Notes: generated by a model from the letters alone, not told the origin. A stretch of 64,000 bases of DNA from Chionoecetes opilio (GCA_016584305.1 JACEEZ010001691.1:19315-83314), one strand, 5' to 3'. Shown: positions 29,632 through 40,697, numbered from the stretch's first letter. Numbers and translations: made by a program.

Positions 29632-31499
29632 TAGGTTAGTTAGGTAGTTAGTATAGGTTAGGTATAGGCTAGGTTAGGTATAGGTTAGGTTAGTGTAGGT
29701 TAGGTTAGGCTTATAGGTTAGGTTAGTTAGGTTCTGGTATTAGGTTCGTTAGGTTAGGTTAGGTTAGGTAGGTTAGGTTTAGGTTAGTTAGGTATAGGTT
29801 AATTGGTTAGTTAGGTAAGGTTAGGTTAGGTTAGGTTAGGTATAGGTTAGGTTAGGTTAGGTTAGGTTAGGTATAGGTTGGTTAGGTATCGTTAGGTTAG
29901 GTTAGGTTAGGTTAGGTATAGGTTAGGTTAGGTTAGGTTAGGTATTTAGGTTAGGTATTAGGCTAAGGTTAGTGTATAGGATAGGTTAGGTTAGGTTAGG
30001 TTAGGTTAGGTTAGGTTAGGGTTATTAGGTTAGGTATAGGTTCTAGTTAGGTTATAGGATAGGTTAGGTTAGGTTAGGTTAGATAGGTATAGGTTAGGTA
30101 TTAGGTTAGGTTAGGTTAGGTAGGTATAGGTTAGGTAGGTTGGTTAGGTTAGGTTAGGTATAGGTATAGGTTATGTAGGTTAGGTTATAGTTATGGTTAG
30201 GTTATGTTATGTTAGTTATTAGGTTAGGTTAGGTTAGTTAGGTATAGGTTAGGTTGGGTTAGGTATAGGTTAGGTTAGGTATAGGTAGGTTAGGTTAGGT
30301 ATAGGTTAGGTTAGGTTAGGTTAGGTTAGGTTAGGTTAGGTATAGGTTAGGTTTAGGTTAGGTTAGGTTAGGTTATAGGTTAGGTTATAGGTTAGGATGT
30401 ATGGTTAGGTAGGTATAGGTATAGGTTAGGTTAGGTTAGGTTAGGTTAGGTTAGGTTAGGTTAGTTAGGTGTTATAGGTTAGGTTAGGTTAGGTTAGTTT
30501 AGGTTTAGGTTAGGTTAGGTTAGGTTAGGTTAGGTTAGGTATAGGTTAGTTAGGTTAGGTTAGGTTAGGTTAGGTTAGGTATAGGTTAGGTTAGGTTAGG
30601 TATAGGTGGTTAGGTTAGGTTAGGTAGTTAGGTTAAGGTTAGGTATGGGTTTTAGGTATAGGGTTAGGTTAGGTTAGGTTAGGCTAGGTTAGGTTAGGTT
30701 AGGTTAGGTTAGGTTAGGTTAGGTTAGGTTAGGTATAGGTTTAGGTATAGGTTAGTGTTATGGTATGGGGTATAGGTTAGGTTAGGTTAGGTTAGGTTAG
30801 GTTAGGTATATTAGGTATAGGGTTAGGTATAGGTTAGGTTAGGTTAGGTATAGGTTAGGTTAGGTTAGGTATTAGGTTAGGTTAGGTTAGGTTAGGTTAG
30901 GTTAGGTTAGGTTAGGTTAGGTATAGGTTTTAGGTTAGGTATAGGTTAGGTTAGTTTAGGTTAGGTATAGGTTAGGTTAGGTTAGGTATAGGTTAGGTTT
31001 AGGTTAGGTTATAGTTAGGTAGGTTAGGTTAGGTAGGTTAGGTATAGGTTAGGTTAGGTATAGGTTAGGTTAGGTTAGGTTTATAGGTTAGGTATAGGTT
31101 AGGTTAGGTTAGGTTAGGTTAGGTTAGGTTAGGTTAGGTTAGTTAGGTTAGGTTAGGATAGGTTAGGTTAGGGGTTAGGTATAGGTTAGGTTGGGTGGGT
31201 TAGGTTAGGTTAGGTTAGGTTAGGTATAGGTTAGGTTAGGTTAGGTTAGGTAGGTTAGTTGGGTATAGGTTAGGTATAGGTTAGGTTAGGTATAGGTTAG
31301 GTATAGGCTAGGTTAGGTATAGGTTAGGTATAGGCTAGGTTAGGTATAGGATAGGTTAGGTTAGGTTAGGTTAGGTTAGGTTAGGTTAGGTTAGGTTAGG
31401 TTAGGTTAGGTTAGGTTAGGTATAGGTTAGGTTAGGTATAGGTTATGTTATGTTATGTTAGGTTATGTTAGGTTAGGTTAGGTTAGGTTAGGTTAGGTT
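29632..31499. repeat. Interstitial (TTAGG)n telomere-type array
   Basis: About 1.87 kb of GGTTA/TTAGG pentamers, one strand orientation throughout, interrupted by frequent TATAGG variants and dropouts. TTAGG is the ancestral arthropod telomere unit. It lies between two WDFY3 exons, so it is interstitial, not a chromosome end. Confidence 0.95.
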
Positions 31500-31534
31500 C
31501 AATTTGTTTTTTTGTCCTTTTTGTTGCAAATCAC

Positions 31535-31558
31535 AAAAAAAAAAAAAAAAAAAAAAAT
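31535..31558. repeat. Poly(A) tract
   Basis: A24, flanked by TTTGTTGCAAAT and ATTTGCGACA, a short imperfect inverted pair. Confidence 0.9.
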
Positions 31559-31669
31559 TTGCGACAGAAACGGTTAGCAGATTAATTCAAAACATTAAAA
31601 CTCACCCGAAAAAATTTGTTTCATCAACCAAACGAAGTTCGGTGTTCATCTGGAAATTTACCGACTCAC

Positions 31670-31838
31670 CTTCTCGCCGTAGTCCAGCAGCCTCAGGAGT
31701 GTCTGGTTGTCGGGGTTCTGCGAGTGGTCCGTGGGGGCCGCCGTGTCCTGGCCCACCATCTCCACGTCCACCGAGTCGTTGTGGTCCTCTATGTCTGACA
31801 CGGGCCGGCTGTTGGGGCCGCCGGTCTTCGCGATGGCC
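31670..31838 (-). CDS. WDFY3: WDFY3 (ALFY/bchs) homologue, pre-PH exon
   Basis: 169-bp minus-strand exon, acceptor GGGGCTGCAG/G and donor GAGAAG/GTGAGT; one base plus 56 intact codons. It reads AIAKTGGPNSRPVSDIEDHN, then DSVDVEMVGQDTAAPTDHSQ, then NPDNQTLLRLLDYGEK. The NQTLLRLL-x-x-GEK ending matches the linker that enters the PH domain of WDFY3, and the next minus-strand exon (28966) continues it in the correct phase. The acidic serine/aspartate stretch is probably disordered. Frame is intact, unlike the following exon. The intron to that exon holds the TTAGG array. Confidence 0.8.
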
Positions 31839-32000
31839 CTGCAGCCCCTTCATGTCTGCATGGATGACCAAGACAAGAAGACAATGGGCATCAGGTGTAA
31901 TCAAGATGCATAAAAAATCATATCAAATTATGAAAGATGACATCACAAATAAGAACATAAGAAAGTAAGGAAGCTACAAGAGGCCGCGAGACCTACACGC

Positions 32001-34371
32001 TAGGGTGCGCCGTAGGTCCAATGAAAAGTGAAATATAGATTATTTCTAATTTGGCAGGGTGTTTTCTTATGTCAAATTGAATTTTAAGGGTGGCTTGTCC
32101 TCTTCAACTTTTTGGTTTGAGCACTTCTTGCTATGCAAAAATGGACTTTTATATTTATATGCAAAACATAGCCTAGCATACACCATCTTTAAACTCACAG
32201 AAAAGTCACTTAAGTTAGAGATTCGATAAATTTCACTGAGGACAAAGTTGTAGAGCGCTAAAAACTCTATGGGAAGTGTGCCCTCAATATTGCCGTAAGA
32301 CCTACAGTAAGTCTGCCAGACGCCGGAAAGCTCACTTCACATACAAAATCGCCTCGTTTTTCGGGTAAAAACCTTTTTCCAGGCAACTGGATTTGCCACG
32401 TTATTATTTACTCAACGTAGGTGTTCCAGGGCTGGATACTGTTTAAGGTCTAAGGTCCTATCACCAAACTCCAAAAGTCACACAAAAACAGCGTAAGTCG
32501 GTCAAACACGTACGGTCCAAGTCCAGCTCCGCATCCAAGCCTCCGGTTGGATGTTCCGCCCACTGCTGCTGCTGCCTTGGCTTCTGGGTTCCTCCAGGAC
32601 CTTATCGCTGACGGCCACCTCTCTCCAGACATGTCGTACCTGGTCTGCGATCCTAACAAGCTGAGGAGGGCCAAGCAGGATGCCATGGCATCGGCCAGGG
32701 ACCTTGACCAGGGGAAGCACCAGGGTACCAAAATAGTTGGATTGGGTTACGATGGGAGGAAGGACAAGACCAGGGCGATGGTGCCCGACAGCTATGGGAA
32801 ACTGCACCCAAGGTTGATCAGGGAGGAGCATGTGTCAGTGACAGAGGAGCCATCTGGAAGGTACCTTTGGCACTTTGTACCAGAGGACCCGGTGCCACCT
32901 GAGAAGCCTGCGTTCAAGGTGGCTCAGGCTCTCTATGATCTGCTGGTGACGTACGACTCCACCGACTCACTGATCGTACTGCAAGGTGACTCAACTAGGG
33001 CCAACACGGAGTGGAAGGGTGGTACTCACGCCCATTTGGAGAAGATGCTGGGACCCAAGCTCTTCTGGAGTATATGCGTGTTGCACACAAACGAGTTGCC
33101 CCTGCGCCACCTTATCACCAGCATCGACGGGCCTACCTCATCTGACACTGGCTTCACGGGTCCAGTGTGCAGGTCTGCTGTCCAGCGTGAATGAGATGCA
33201 GTACAACGCAGAGTTCAGAGGAGTGCCAGGCGGTGAAGATCTCACGGAGATACCGGAGTATATCCTGGTCAACATGTCCACTGATCAGCAGGTCTCCTAC
33301 CAGCTGGTCCAGGCTGTGAAGCGGGGCGTTCTCCCGTCCGAGCTGCAGGAGATCAAGTGTGGCAAGGTGTCCCACTCCAGATGGCTCACCACAGCCCAGT
33401 CGCTCGTGTACATGTGGACCAGAAAGCATGGACTGACTGGCAAAAAACTGAACACCCTGGAAATCCTAGTCAAGTACTGCCTGCAGGTGTACTTCAAACT
33501 CCACTACGCCATCAAGGTTCACCACAGACTAGAGGACGGCCCCAAGCACATCCTCATGCAGCTCAGAGTGATGAGGTCGCAGCCCAAGAAGGTCCAAACA
33601 GCTGTGACCTCCTACATGCGGACAGGAGCATGGTTCGCACACTCAGAATGTGTCCTCCTCTCGCTGATGGCGAGTCAGAGTGAGGACGACCGCAGGTTCG
33701 CCGTGACCCAGATTTTGAAGCTGAGGGCTGGCAAGGAGTATGGGGACACCAGTGTAAGACCTCGCATCACACCCAAGCTGAACTTGTCAGCCACCAGCTT
33801 GCAGACACTGATCAGCTGGCAGCCTGGCCAGGTGCACGAGCCGGCATTCACCTGTTCACTGTCCGGGGATCAGATCCAGGAGATCCTGGTCAAGCCGTAC
33901 GAGGTTCCGGAGTTCTCTATCCACACTCAGAGCACCGAAAGAGTCGTGAAGCAGGTGACAGAGGCTGCGGCAGCAGGCCAGAGACGGGTTCATCCGGGCT
34001 CGGGCCCACCACCGGGAGACCATGCCCTGCTTCAGGTCTAAGAAGGACATGATGGACACGTTCTAGGCCAACGTAGAGGCTGTGACACTGTGATGTAGTG
34101 CCTGATGAACCAACTGATCAGAAAGAGCTTACCACGCTAGTCATTTGGAACTCATATTGGTGCATGATGCAATACACAGGACCAACCGGACACTGCCTAC
34201 TCATTTAAGCATTATTCGATAAGGGTGCAATATAAAAGTGTGATTTTGCATAGTAAGAATTGCTCAAATGCAAAAATGGAAAGAGATAAAATAGTCTCAG
34301 AATTCGATTTTACATAGGAAATTGGCATGCCAAAGTTGAGAAAAAGAATTTTTGTTATACGGCGTACCCTA
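32001..34371 (+). mobile_element. Family-A DNA transposon, copy 2
   Basis: TAGGGTGCGCCGTAGGTCCA at 32001 and inverted TAGGGTACGCCGTATAACAA at 34371. 2.37 kb, plus orientation. It sits inside a dispersed AACATAAGAAC repeat. Close to copy 1 in sequence but for scattered indels, so the family moved recently. Confidence 0.85.
32490..34066 (+). pseudogene. Family-A transposase, copy 2
   Basis: Better preserved than copy 1: two long frames, about 32547-33194 (DVPPTAAAALASG to TGFTGPVCRSAVQRE) and about 33150-34000 (VQCAGLLSSVNEMQYNAEF to ERVVKQVTEAAAA). Contains LQGDSTRANTEWKGG and CVLHTNELPLRHL, then a helical half with FAHSECVLLSLMASQSEDD and PGQVHEPAFTCSLSGDQIQE. The single frame change at about 33170 is at the same base as in copy 1. 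A 12-14 bp deletion near 33975 shifts the last ~30 residues relative to copy 1. No clear ATG: the upstream frame starts within a leucine codon run, so an upstream exon may exist. Confidence 0.75.
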
Positions 34372-34384
34372 TTATATATATATA

Positions 34385-34452
<68 letters not shown>
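34372..34452. repeat. (TA)n microsatellite
   Basis: TA dinucleotide run abutting the right end of family-A copy 2. Confidence 0.95.
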
Positions 34453-34456
<4 letters not shown>

Positions 34457-35116
34457 AACTCGTTTTCTCCGACTAAAAGGGGGAGCACTGGTCGGGAACC
34501 GCAAAAGTCGAGGCATTACCCACCCCGGACGTTATCTATTAGGGGATTTACTGTCCGGCAACCGCCAATATCACATACCCCGCCCGGACTTTTACGTCAC
34601 TTTGATGGTTTTTAGGCTGCGAGGATCCCTTGGGAACACTTTGACCCTGTGATCCTATGATGTATCACAGGCGCTGTAGTTGACCGTCTTCTCAGAAGGC
34701 ACAGGGATCCGATGGACAGCGTGTTGCCAGGTGGTGGACGTCGCTAGGGGGGCAGTCACAGGTGGCGACGTTCAGGAAGGCAGTTGAGAGTGTGGCATAC
34801 ACGGTGGGAGTGAGCGCGGACACTGCAGCAAAGTGTTCAAAAGTCTCAGAGACTTTCTGCAACAGGGGCAGTGGGGTCGGGGGACTATGGGAAGGCGTGC
34901 AGGTGAACCAGAGTGTTTTTGTGCCAAAATGTAACATACAATCGCTGACATACATGCTGCCACCTGGCGGGAGGCGGCGGACACTGACCAAGGGTGACAG
35001 GAGAAACGCTCGTACCACTGGACACTGTGTCCAATTTAAGGGACTGGCGCGGCATTTCCGATATCTGGGAAAGGAGGTCCGGGAAAACGAGTGTTTGTGT
35101 GAATATATATATATAT
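34453..35116. other. Spacer; possible decayed Tigger end
   Basis: CTCCGACTAAAAGGGGGAGC near 34469 resembles the left interior of the element at 44997, suggesting an old relative. The remainder, GC-richer, has no recognised gene; open frames lack family features. Confidence 0.35.
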
Positions 35117-35955
35117 TAGGGTGGTCCAAAAAAATTGTGTAAATATAAATGGGGTTGTGTAATGTAGCGGGCATGATGGCGATCTTGTTTCACTTCCTGT
35201 TAGACATGTCCATGCAAAAGTTTGTGCCGATAGGACTATGTTTGCAACTCCCCCTAAAGTTTACTCTTTTTGTTCTTCCCCAGGTGCATGATGACTTGTA
35301 CAAGGGAGCGTGCATGGTGGCTTATGGGCACCCTGAATGTGAGAGAACACGTGCCAGGCTGCCCTCTAAAGGGCAGGGGCTCCACAAGTTTTACTTCCAT
35401 CACGGAATCGAGAAGAAGACCAAACCCGTGGCCGCCAAGGAGGTGATAGAGGCAGTCCTCTTGATCTGGGGGAGGGCCGGGATCCCGACCTCCGCTCTCT
35501 GAACCGCCGAGGAGAAGCTCCTCAGCCTGGTGGCCAAGTACGAGTCCCTCCAAAGCATCGGCATCGGCATCCGAGACCGCCCGGATGAAAGAGGAAGTGT
35601 TCAAGGGGGACCTGGAGGACCTCTTCGACGTGACGAGCAGTGATGCCCTCGATCGGATGACCGTGGAGGAGGACGAAGCCTTTCTTCGCAGCCAGCGGGA
35701 GGACCGAGCGGCCTCGTCCATGGCGGGCTTAGATTGCGTCACAGTTGAGGCCCAAGAGAGGAAGAAGGGGAGGGAGCGGGCAGAAGAGATGAGGAAGGAG
35801 CGCTCGAAGAAGGAGAAGGAAGCCATGGCCTCCGTCGTACTGTCTGACCGCGTGACCTCGTCTTCGTCCTCCGCCGCCGGGGAAACAGACGACAGCGATG
35901 TAGACTTCGCCGGTCCCAGTCACCCGAAACGGAGTAAAGTCGAGGGAGCAAAATC
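35117..35955 (+). mobile_element. Family-B transposon, 5' part in plus orientation
   Basis: Starts at the terminus TTAGGGTGGTCCAAAAAAAT next to a TA tract; the same terminus occurs at 63693. It carries the 5' leader and the N-terminal coding region of a transposase. It breaks off near 35955, where a second, oppositely oriented family-B sequence begins. Confidence 0.65.
35287..35945 (+). pseudogene. Family-B transposase N-terminal part
   Basis: Begins MHDDLYKGACMVAYGHPECE after a CTTCCCCAG acceptor-like site, then GQGLHKFYFHHGIEKKTKPV, a stop near 35500, then in another frame LDRMTVEEDEAFLRSQRED and a basic-acidic stretch (RERAEEMRKERSKKEKEA) ending HPKRSK. The second part matches the N-terminus encoded on the opposite strand at 36700-37027 (QREDRQSCSMAGV versus QREDRAASSMAGL), so the two are paralogues in opposite orientation. 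Confidence 0.6.
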
Positions 35956-37027
35956 CACGGCCTTGCTCTCTCGAGAGGTAGGCCACGCTGAGCAGGATGA
36001 TCTCTTTGTAGTCTTGGCGTGGATGATTCCCACAGTCAAGCAGACGTTTCAAGTGACCGAGCATCTCAAGGCGGTGAGCTTCTTCGTCGGATGACAGAGC
36101 GGTCGGTGTCAGGGGCTGTGGTCGGCTCTGGTCAACGATAGGCCAACGATTCTGGAGCCTCTTGAAAAGGGCGATGTTAGGGCCAGATGATGGACCCATG
36201 CAAGCCTCGAAGACATCCTTCAGAACAACTTCCAGGATGTGGTGGCGGCACGCCAACCACACCAGGGGCTTCTCCAGTGCACGTTCAATCCTGATACACG
36301 CTCCTTGAACCATCCCCGTGTTGGCTGCTGTCGTGTCGAATGCCATGCCAATGATGTTGCCCTCCAAGCTGCTTTCCCGCACCAGCTTCAAGACGGTTTC
36401 CGCAACAGCTTGTCCTGTCCCGTCTGCAGACACAGGAACACCCAGAAGTTCCTCCGTATCCTCCCCGGACACCAAGACGGCCACTCTCTCCTCCAATGAC
36501 CTTCCGTCCGCTAGACTGGGTAACAACTTGCCGTCCCAATGCAGGACCAAAGGGACTTCAGGCTTGAAGGAGAGAGACATGGCAATCTCTTCACGGTTCT
36601 TGACTCTGGCCCGGTGGATCGACGAACGTGACACAGCGATATGTTCGATGTCGTGGCCGAGGCTCATTGCAGCAGCGGCGTAGGAGGATGTCGCAGCACG
36701 GATGGACAGATTGTCGCGCTCCCAAGCAAGGGTCAGCTCCTTGGTGAGCTTATTCTCCTTAGGAGGTCGACGGCGTGGACATTTAGCTGGTGTCGGAGCT
36801 TTGAAGTCGTCGTCCTCGGTTTCTTCGTTGGACGATGAGGACGTAGTACAAGACTCTAAGTCCAAAGCCACGTCACGATCAAGAGTGCATGACCAAGCAG
36901 TCGAGTCCTTCTTCTTCATCTCCTCCATCCTTTGTCTCTTACGTCGCTTCTCCTCAGTCGCTCGCTTCAGCTTCTCGTCCACGCCAGCCATCGAGCAGCT
37001 CTGCCGGTCCTCCCTCTGAGCCTCCAA
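35955..37027 (-). pseudogene. Family-B transposase, main part
   Basis: About 355 residues are open on the minus strand from EAQREDRQSCSMAGVDEK at 37027. A basic N-terminus is followed by TSSSSNEETEDDDFKAPTPA, ENKLTKELTLAWERDNLS, then LVLHWDGKLLPSLADG (candidate first aspartate), GMAFDTTAANTGMVQGACIR (candidate second) and VWLACRHHILEVVLKDVFEA. The D-T-T-A-A-N-T-G and CRHH blocks parallel family A, pointing to one superfamily with an RNase-H fold and C-H insert. After LSREQGRGFC near 35955 the frame reads antisense through the plus-strand copy, so the real C-terminus is missing. The superfamily is unassigned. Confidence 0.65.
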
Positions 37028-37530
37028 GAACGTTTACGGTTATTGTGATATCCGAACATCCGACTATTCCAATTATCTGACCTACCTTCGGTCCCCCCAA
37101 GGTCGGATAATTAATACTTAGCTGTATATTAAGTGAATTTCATGCAATGGTAAAAAGAATGTCTATACCGTGATTGTCAGTATTACACATCGATATCTAA
37201 TTGTTTAGAGCACTTAGAATGGCCTAGCATCGTTTTCTAACTTATAGATGGATTTTATATCAAACTGACAAGGTTAGGGCGCCATGAAAACGTTATTAGA
37301 ATATTTATGTGTAAGAGCCATTTCCCGATGTGCGTGGAGGATCCTTAATTAACGGTTACATGGACGTGTGTGTATGTCCTGTACCTACATCTCCGTGTCC
37401 TTATATACCAATTATTCCTTGCATAAAGCTCCATGAATGCTGGTTGTGATTCATCCTCCAATTAATGCACCTGACCCCTTGACCACCCTCTTAGGTTGAT
37501 AGTATTCGCGTATTAACGTAGTAAATATTT
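37028..37530. other. Non-coding AT-rich spacer
   Basis: No gene, element terminus or tandem repeat recognised; the expected second family-B terminus is not here. Confidence 0.4.
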
Positions 37531-37869
37531 GGGGAGGCGGTAGCGGAGTGGTTAGCGTCTCCGACTGGCGTTCTCGGTGACCCGAGTTCGATCCCCGAAG
37601 AAACCCAAAACCTTTCTGCACCGTCGAGTGGCCTAAGAACACCCACATGCCCTGCCCATCAACTCTGCCTTCGACTGCGAGTGCATCGGAGGACACAGGG
37701 GGGCGGCATGAGCCTCACAGGCGTCACTATAAGAAACCTGCCTGCGCCACCAACGGGCGAGGACCAACCATCAGAACCCTCAAGTGAACCTCCAGAGCCT
37801 ACCATCCGAGCCCTGCGGGTCCCACTGGTCCCTACAGGCGCTATAGGCACAAATGTAAAAAAAAAAAAT
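37531..37869 (+). mobile_element. tRNA-derived SINE, copy 2
   Basis: The head GGGGAGGCGGTAGCGGAGTG has a perfect pol III A box (TAGCGGAGTGG) and B box (GAGTTCGATCC), spaced as in a tRNA. The body is shared with the other copies, ending in CGCTATAGGCACAAATGT and A12. The best-preserved promoter of the four copies. Confidence 0.9.
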
Positions 37870-38098
37870 GCCTCCTTCTCTCAATATGATGGAGTGGTGT
37901 TGATAACTGCCAGGATATCTGTGGTTGGGAATGCCGCAGCCTCCTATTCCTCCTGAATCTTGTCTTAGGTTGGCACTTGGTCGTGGTGGAGTCTGGAGAG
38001 GCTCAACCTCGTGTTGGAGCCCAGAGAGACTGAGGAAATGTTGGTATTTATGCCCTGCGATGGGGCTTCTAAAAGACTCTTTGCTGTGATAGGACATA
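37870..38098. other. Spacer with no recognised feature
   Basis: Nothing recognised between the SINE tail and the next Tigger terminus. Confidence 0.4.
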
Positions 38099-39605
38099 CA
38101 CACTAAAAAAACAACTTATAACTCTGCTCTATAGCGGCTCTGGCCTTGCCGGGTTATGCAATATGCCGGGTTATGCAATATGCCGGGTTATGCAATATGC
38201 CGGGTTATGCAATATGCCGAGTTATGCAATATGCCGGGTTATGCAATATGCCGGGTTATGCAATATGCCGGGTTATGCAATATGCCGGGTTATGCAATAT
38301 GCCGGGTTATGCAATATGCCGAGTTATGCAATATGCCGGGTTATGCAATATGCAGGGTTATGCAATATGCCGGGTTATGCAATATGCCGGGTTATGCAAT
38401 ATGCCGGTTATGCAATATGCCGGGTTATGCAATATGCAGGGTTATGCAATATGCCGGGTTATGCAATATGCCGAGTTATGCAATATGCCGGGTTATGCAA
38501 TATGCAGGATTATGCAATATGCCGGGTTATGCAATATGCCGGGTTATGCAAATGCCCTCCTGATATGGGTAAGAATTCAAAATTGTGTGTATACACTGTA
38601 CCTTGAAAATGCCCCGAGCCCCTGTCCACCCAGCAGTGAATGGGTACCGGGTGTTAGCCGGGGGTTTGTGACCCACCTCCCGGGGTGATGGCTTCGGCTT
38701 ACACTAGAGGAGAGGAGAGGAGGAGGAGGAAGAGGAGGAGATGAGAGGACCTAGTACGAAGCGATACTTGATCTTGATCTTGATATTACAGGAGGCCTAG
38801 CCTTCATAGGCCAGGCCTGGGCACCGGCTGCTCCTGTACAGAAAAACACAAACAAAAGGAAACAAAACAAAACAACACTACACACAAGCTATACTAGGCC
38901 TAAGATAATGCTATCCTGACCGCCAAAGGGCACAACAAAAAGCCTACACAGAAAAAAATGGAAATTTTACGAGAAAATGTGTTTATTTCTATTTATTTTT
39001 TCTTAGAAATTTCTTTCCAAAATCGGAGTAAGTGTTCCGAGATGCAGCGTCGTATAAGTTATAAGCCGTAAAATACCTCTATGCGAGGTATTGGAGAGGC
39101 AGGTCTGGCAGCCTGTAGTTCCTACAAGTCTAGCGTGGGCTGCTCCAAGATGTAAACACAGATGTCAGCACTGGTGGCAGGAGGACCATCATACGCCACT
39201 CCACATTTGCTGCCAAGAGATGCCGGTGTCAGGCATCCAATGGTAGCAAAATACCAAAAGATGCCGGAAACAGGGAGCGTGTGACCCGGCCAAGCACTGG
39301 GCTACAGAGCAAGGCCGGGTACCAGCGCCAAGGCTGACACTTATGCCACTGAGGATAGGCCCAGTGTAAGCAAAGAGATGCAGTTATAAGAAGGCAACAT
39401 GACAAGATACATCATTTTTTGCTGACTTTCTGTATACATGTTCAAACAAGAGGCTGTGAGGGCATGATATGCCCAGTGTAAACCAAGAGATGCAGTTATA
39501 GCTCGGCAACATGACAAGATACATCTTTTTTTGCCGACTGTCTTTGCCTTGCCCAGTTATATCAAATTCCGAGTTATACAATGCCGAGTTATAAGGGTTT
39601 TAGTG
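38099..39605. mobile_element. Tigger-B related element with expanded minisatellite
   Basis: The left end near CACTAAAAAAACAACTTATA and the right end CGAGTTATAAGGGTTTTAGT-G are inverted matches of the Tigger-B terminus, with TA near 38097 and at 39606. Subterminal sequence (CTCTGGCC...TTGCCG, then CTCCTGATATGGGT) is as in the copies at 40341 and 43139, but the motif between them is amplified. No transposase is seen. The interior includes an unrelated GC-rich block near 38787-38840 (GGCCTAGCCTTCATAGGCCA). Confidence 0.7.
38148..38553. repeat. 17-bp minisatellite, ~24 units
   Basis: Unit GCCGGGTTATGCAATAT with G/A variants (GCCGAG, GCAGGG). Open in three frames because 17 is not a multiple of 3; not coding. 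Confidence 0.95.
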
Positions 39606-39643
39606 TATAACAACTATATTACATTTCTATTGCAATTGTTATA

Positions 39644-40105
39644 CAGGTTGAAGTTCCCAAACTCGGCAACCTCGGGACCAGCGCCGAGCCGAGTAATGGA
39701 ATTTTCCGACTTTTAGAACGTAGATATATTAAGGGGAAAAAAAGCGTGCAAAATTCAAAAGGTCAATTTTCTCAGAAATAGTTAACACATTGTTCTTCCT
39801 TTTCTTTTCCCTTGCACCAGTAGGTGTTCCTGGACGTTTGGGAGCCATAATACCAATAACAGACCTGTAGAAGTACACAAAATAACAGTGTACACAACTC
39901 TACAGTCACAACACCACTGAACAATAACAACAAACAAATCGGCGGGGAAAAAACCAAGCGGCCTAGTGTGGTGGCACCCAGCGGCCGACCCGGCAACTAC
40001 GCGCCGGGTTTTGGGTGTTCTGCCGGGTTTTGGAAAATCCGGAACCATAGCCGAGTTTTGGGTGTTGCCGAGTCTTGGGATGCCGAGTTTGGGAACTTCA
40101 ACCTG
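39644..40105 (-). mobile_element. Tigger-A element, copy 3
   Basis: TA-flanked (39642-39643, 40106-40107), termini as in copies 1 and 2, minus orientation. The transposase start MAPKRPGTPTG (ATG at 39848) stops at the same internal deletion near DLL. Single copy of the 23-bp leader motif. Confidence 0.9.
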
Positions 40106-40441
40106 TACCACTCATGAAAATGTTCAAGTATTTGGTTACACTCTCGCAAAAATACAACAGTTTAGCCGCGCTAGCCAAGAACATCAACGCAGATTCGGAC
40201 GGTGTGTATGCATGACGAGTATGCGGACAAGATTTCAGATGTCGCTGGAGGATATAATTATTCACGAGCTGCTACTTCCATATGTAGCTGTAGACATGCC
40301 ATCAAAGTATCCTATCTACACCTAACTGCAAACAGTATTACAGTAAAACCCTTATAACTCGGCACGATAGGGGCTCTGGCCCTTGCCGAGTTATTCAATG
40401 TGCCGAGTTATTCAATGTCCTCCTCTGATATGGGTTATATA

Positions 40442-40496
<55 letters not shown>

Positions 40497-40509
40497 GTAC
40501 TGTCAAAGC

Positions 40510-40697
40510 ATAAAAAGTACACTTACCAGTGAACGGGTAGAATGTGCTGGATTTGATATCAAACTCAGCACAAATAGCACACATGGACGCACCTGCATCC
40601 ATCCTTGCCAGCACTTTCACCTTTTCCTGCAGGCTCAGGCTCTTCAATTTCATTCCCTTCCTGCTGGAGACACTCTTGCGTGATGGAGCTGACATCT
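40510..40697 (-). pseudogene. Tigger-B transposase N-terminus (minus copy)
   Basis: MSAPSRKSVSSRKGMKLKSL, then SLQEKVKVLARMDAGASMCA and ICAEFDIKSSTFY form a CENP-B/pogo helix-turn-helix, the DNA-binding end of Tigger transposases. It ends in sequence leading to the poly(A) tract; there is no catalytic domain. A mirrored, shorter copy on the plus strand starts at 41119 (MSAPSRK). Confidence 0.8.

Noticed and set aside
29632..31499. Chromosome end
   Set aside because: In-phase WDFY3 exons lie on both sides of the TTAGG array.
31504..31968. 154-codon plus-strand frame
   Set aside because: Antisense shadow of the WDFY3 exon plus a poly(A)-derived lysine run.
37531..37600. Candidate tRNA gene
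   Set aside because: A and B boxes are present, but the sequence does not close into a cloverleaf, and the same head recurs four times attached to a common non-tRNA body: a SINE.
38146..38688. Three overlapping 135-180 codon frames
   Set aside because: By-product of the 17-bp minisatellite; repeats of ICRVMQYAGLCNMPGY in shifted order.
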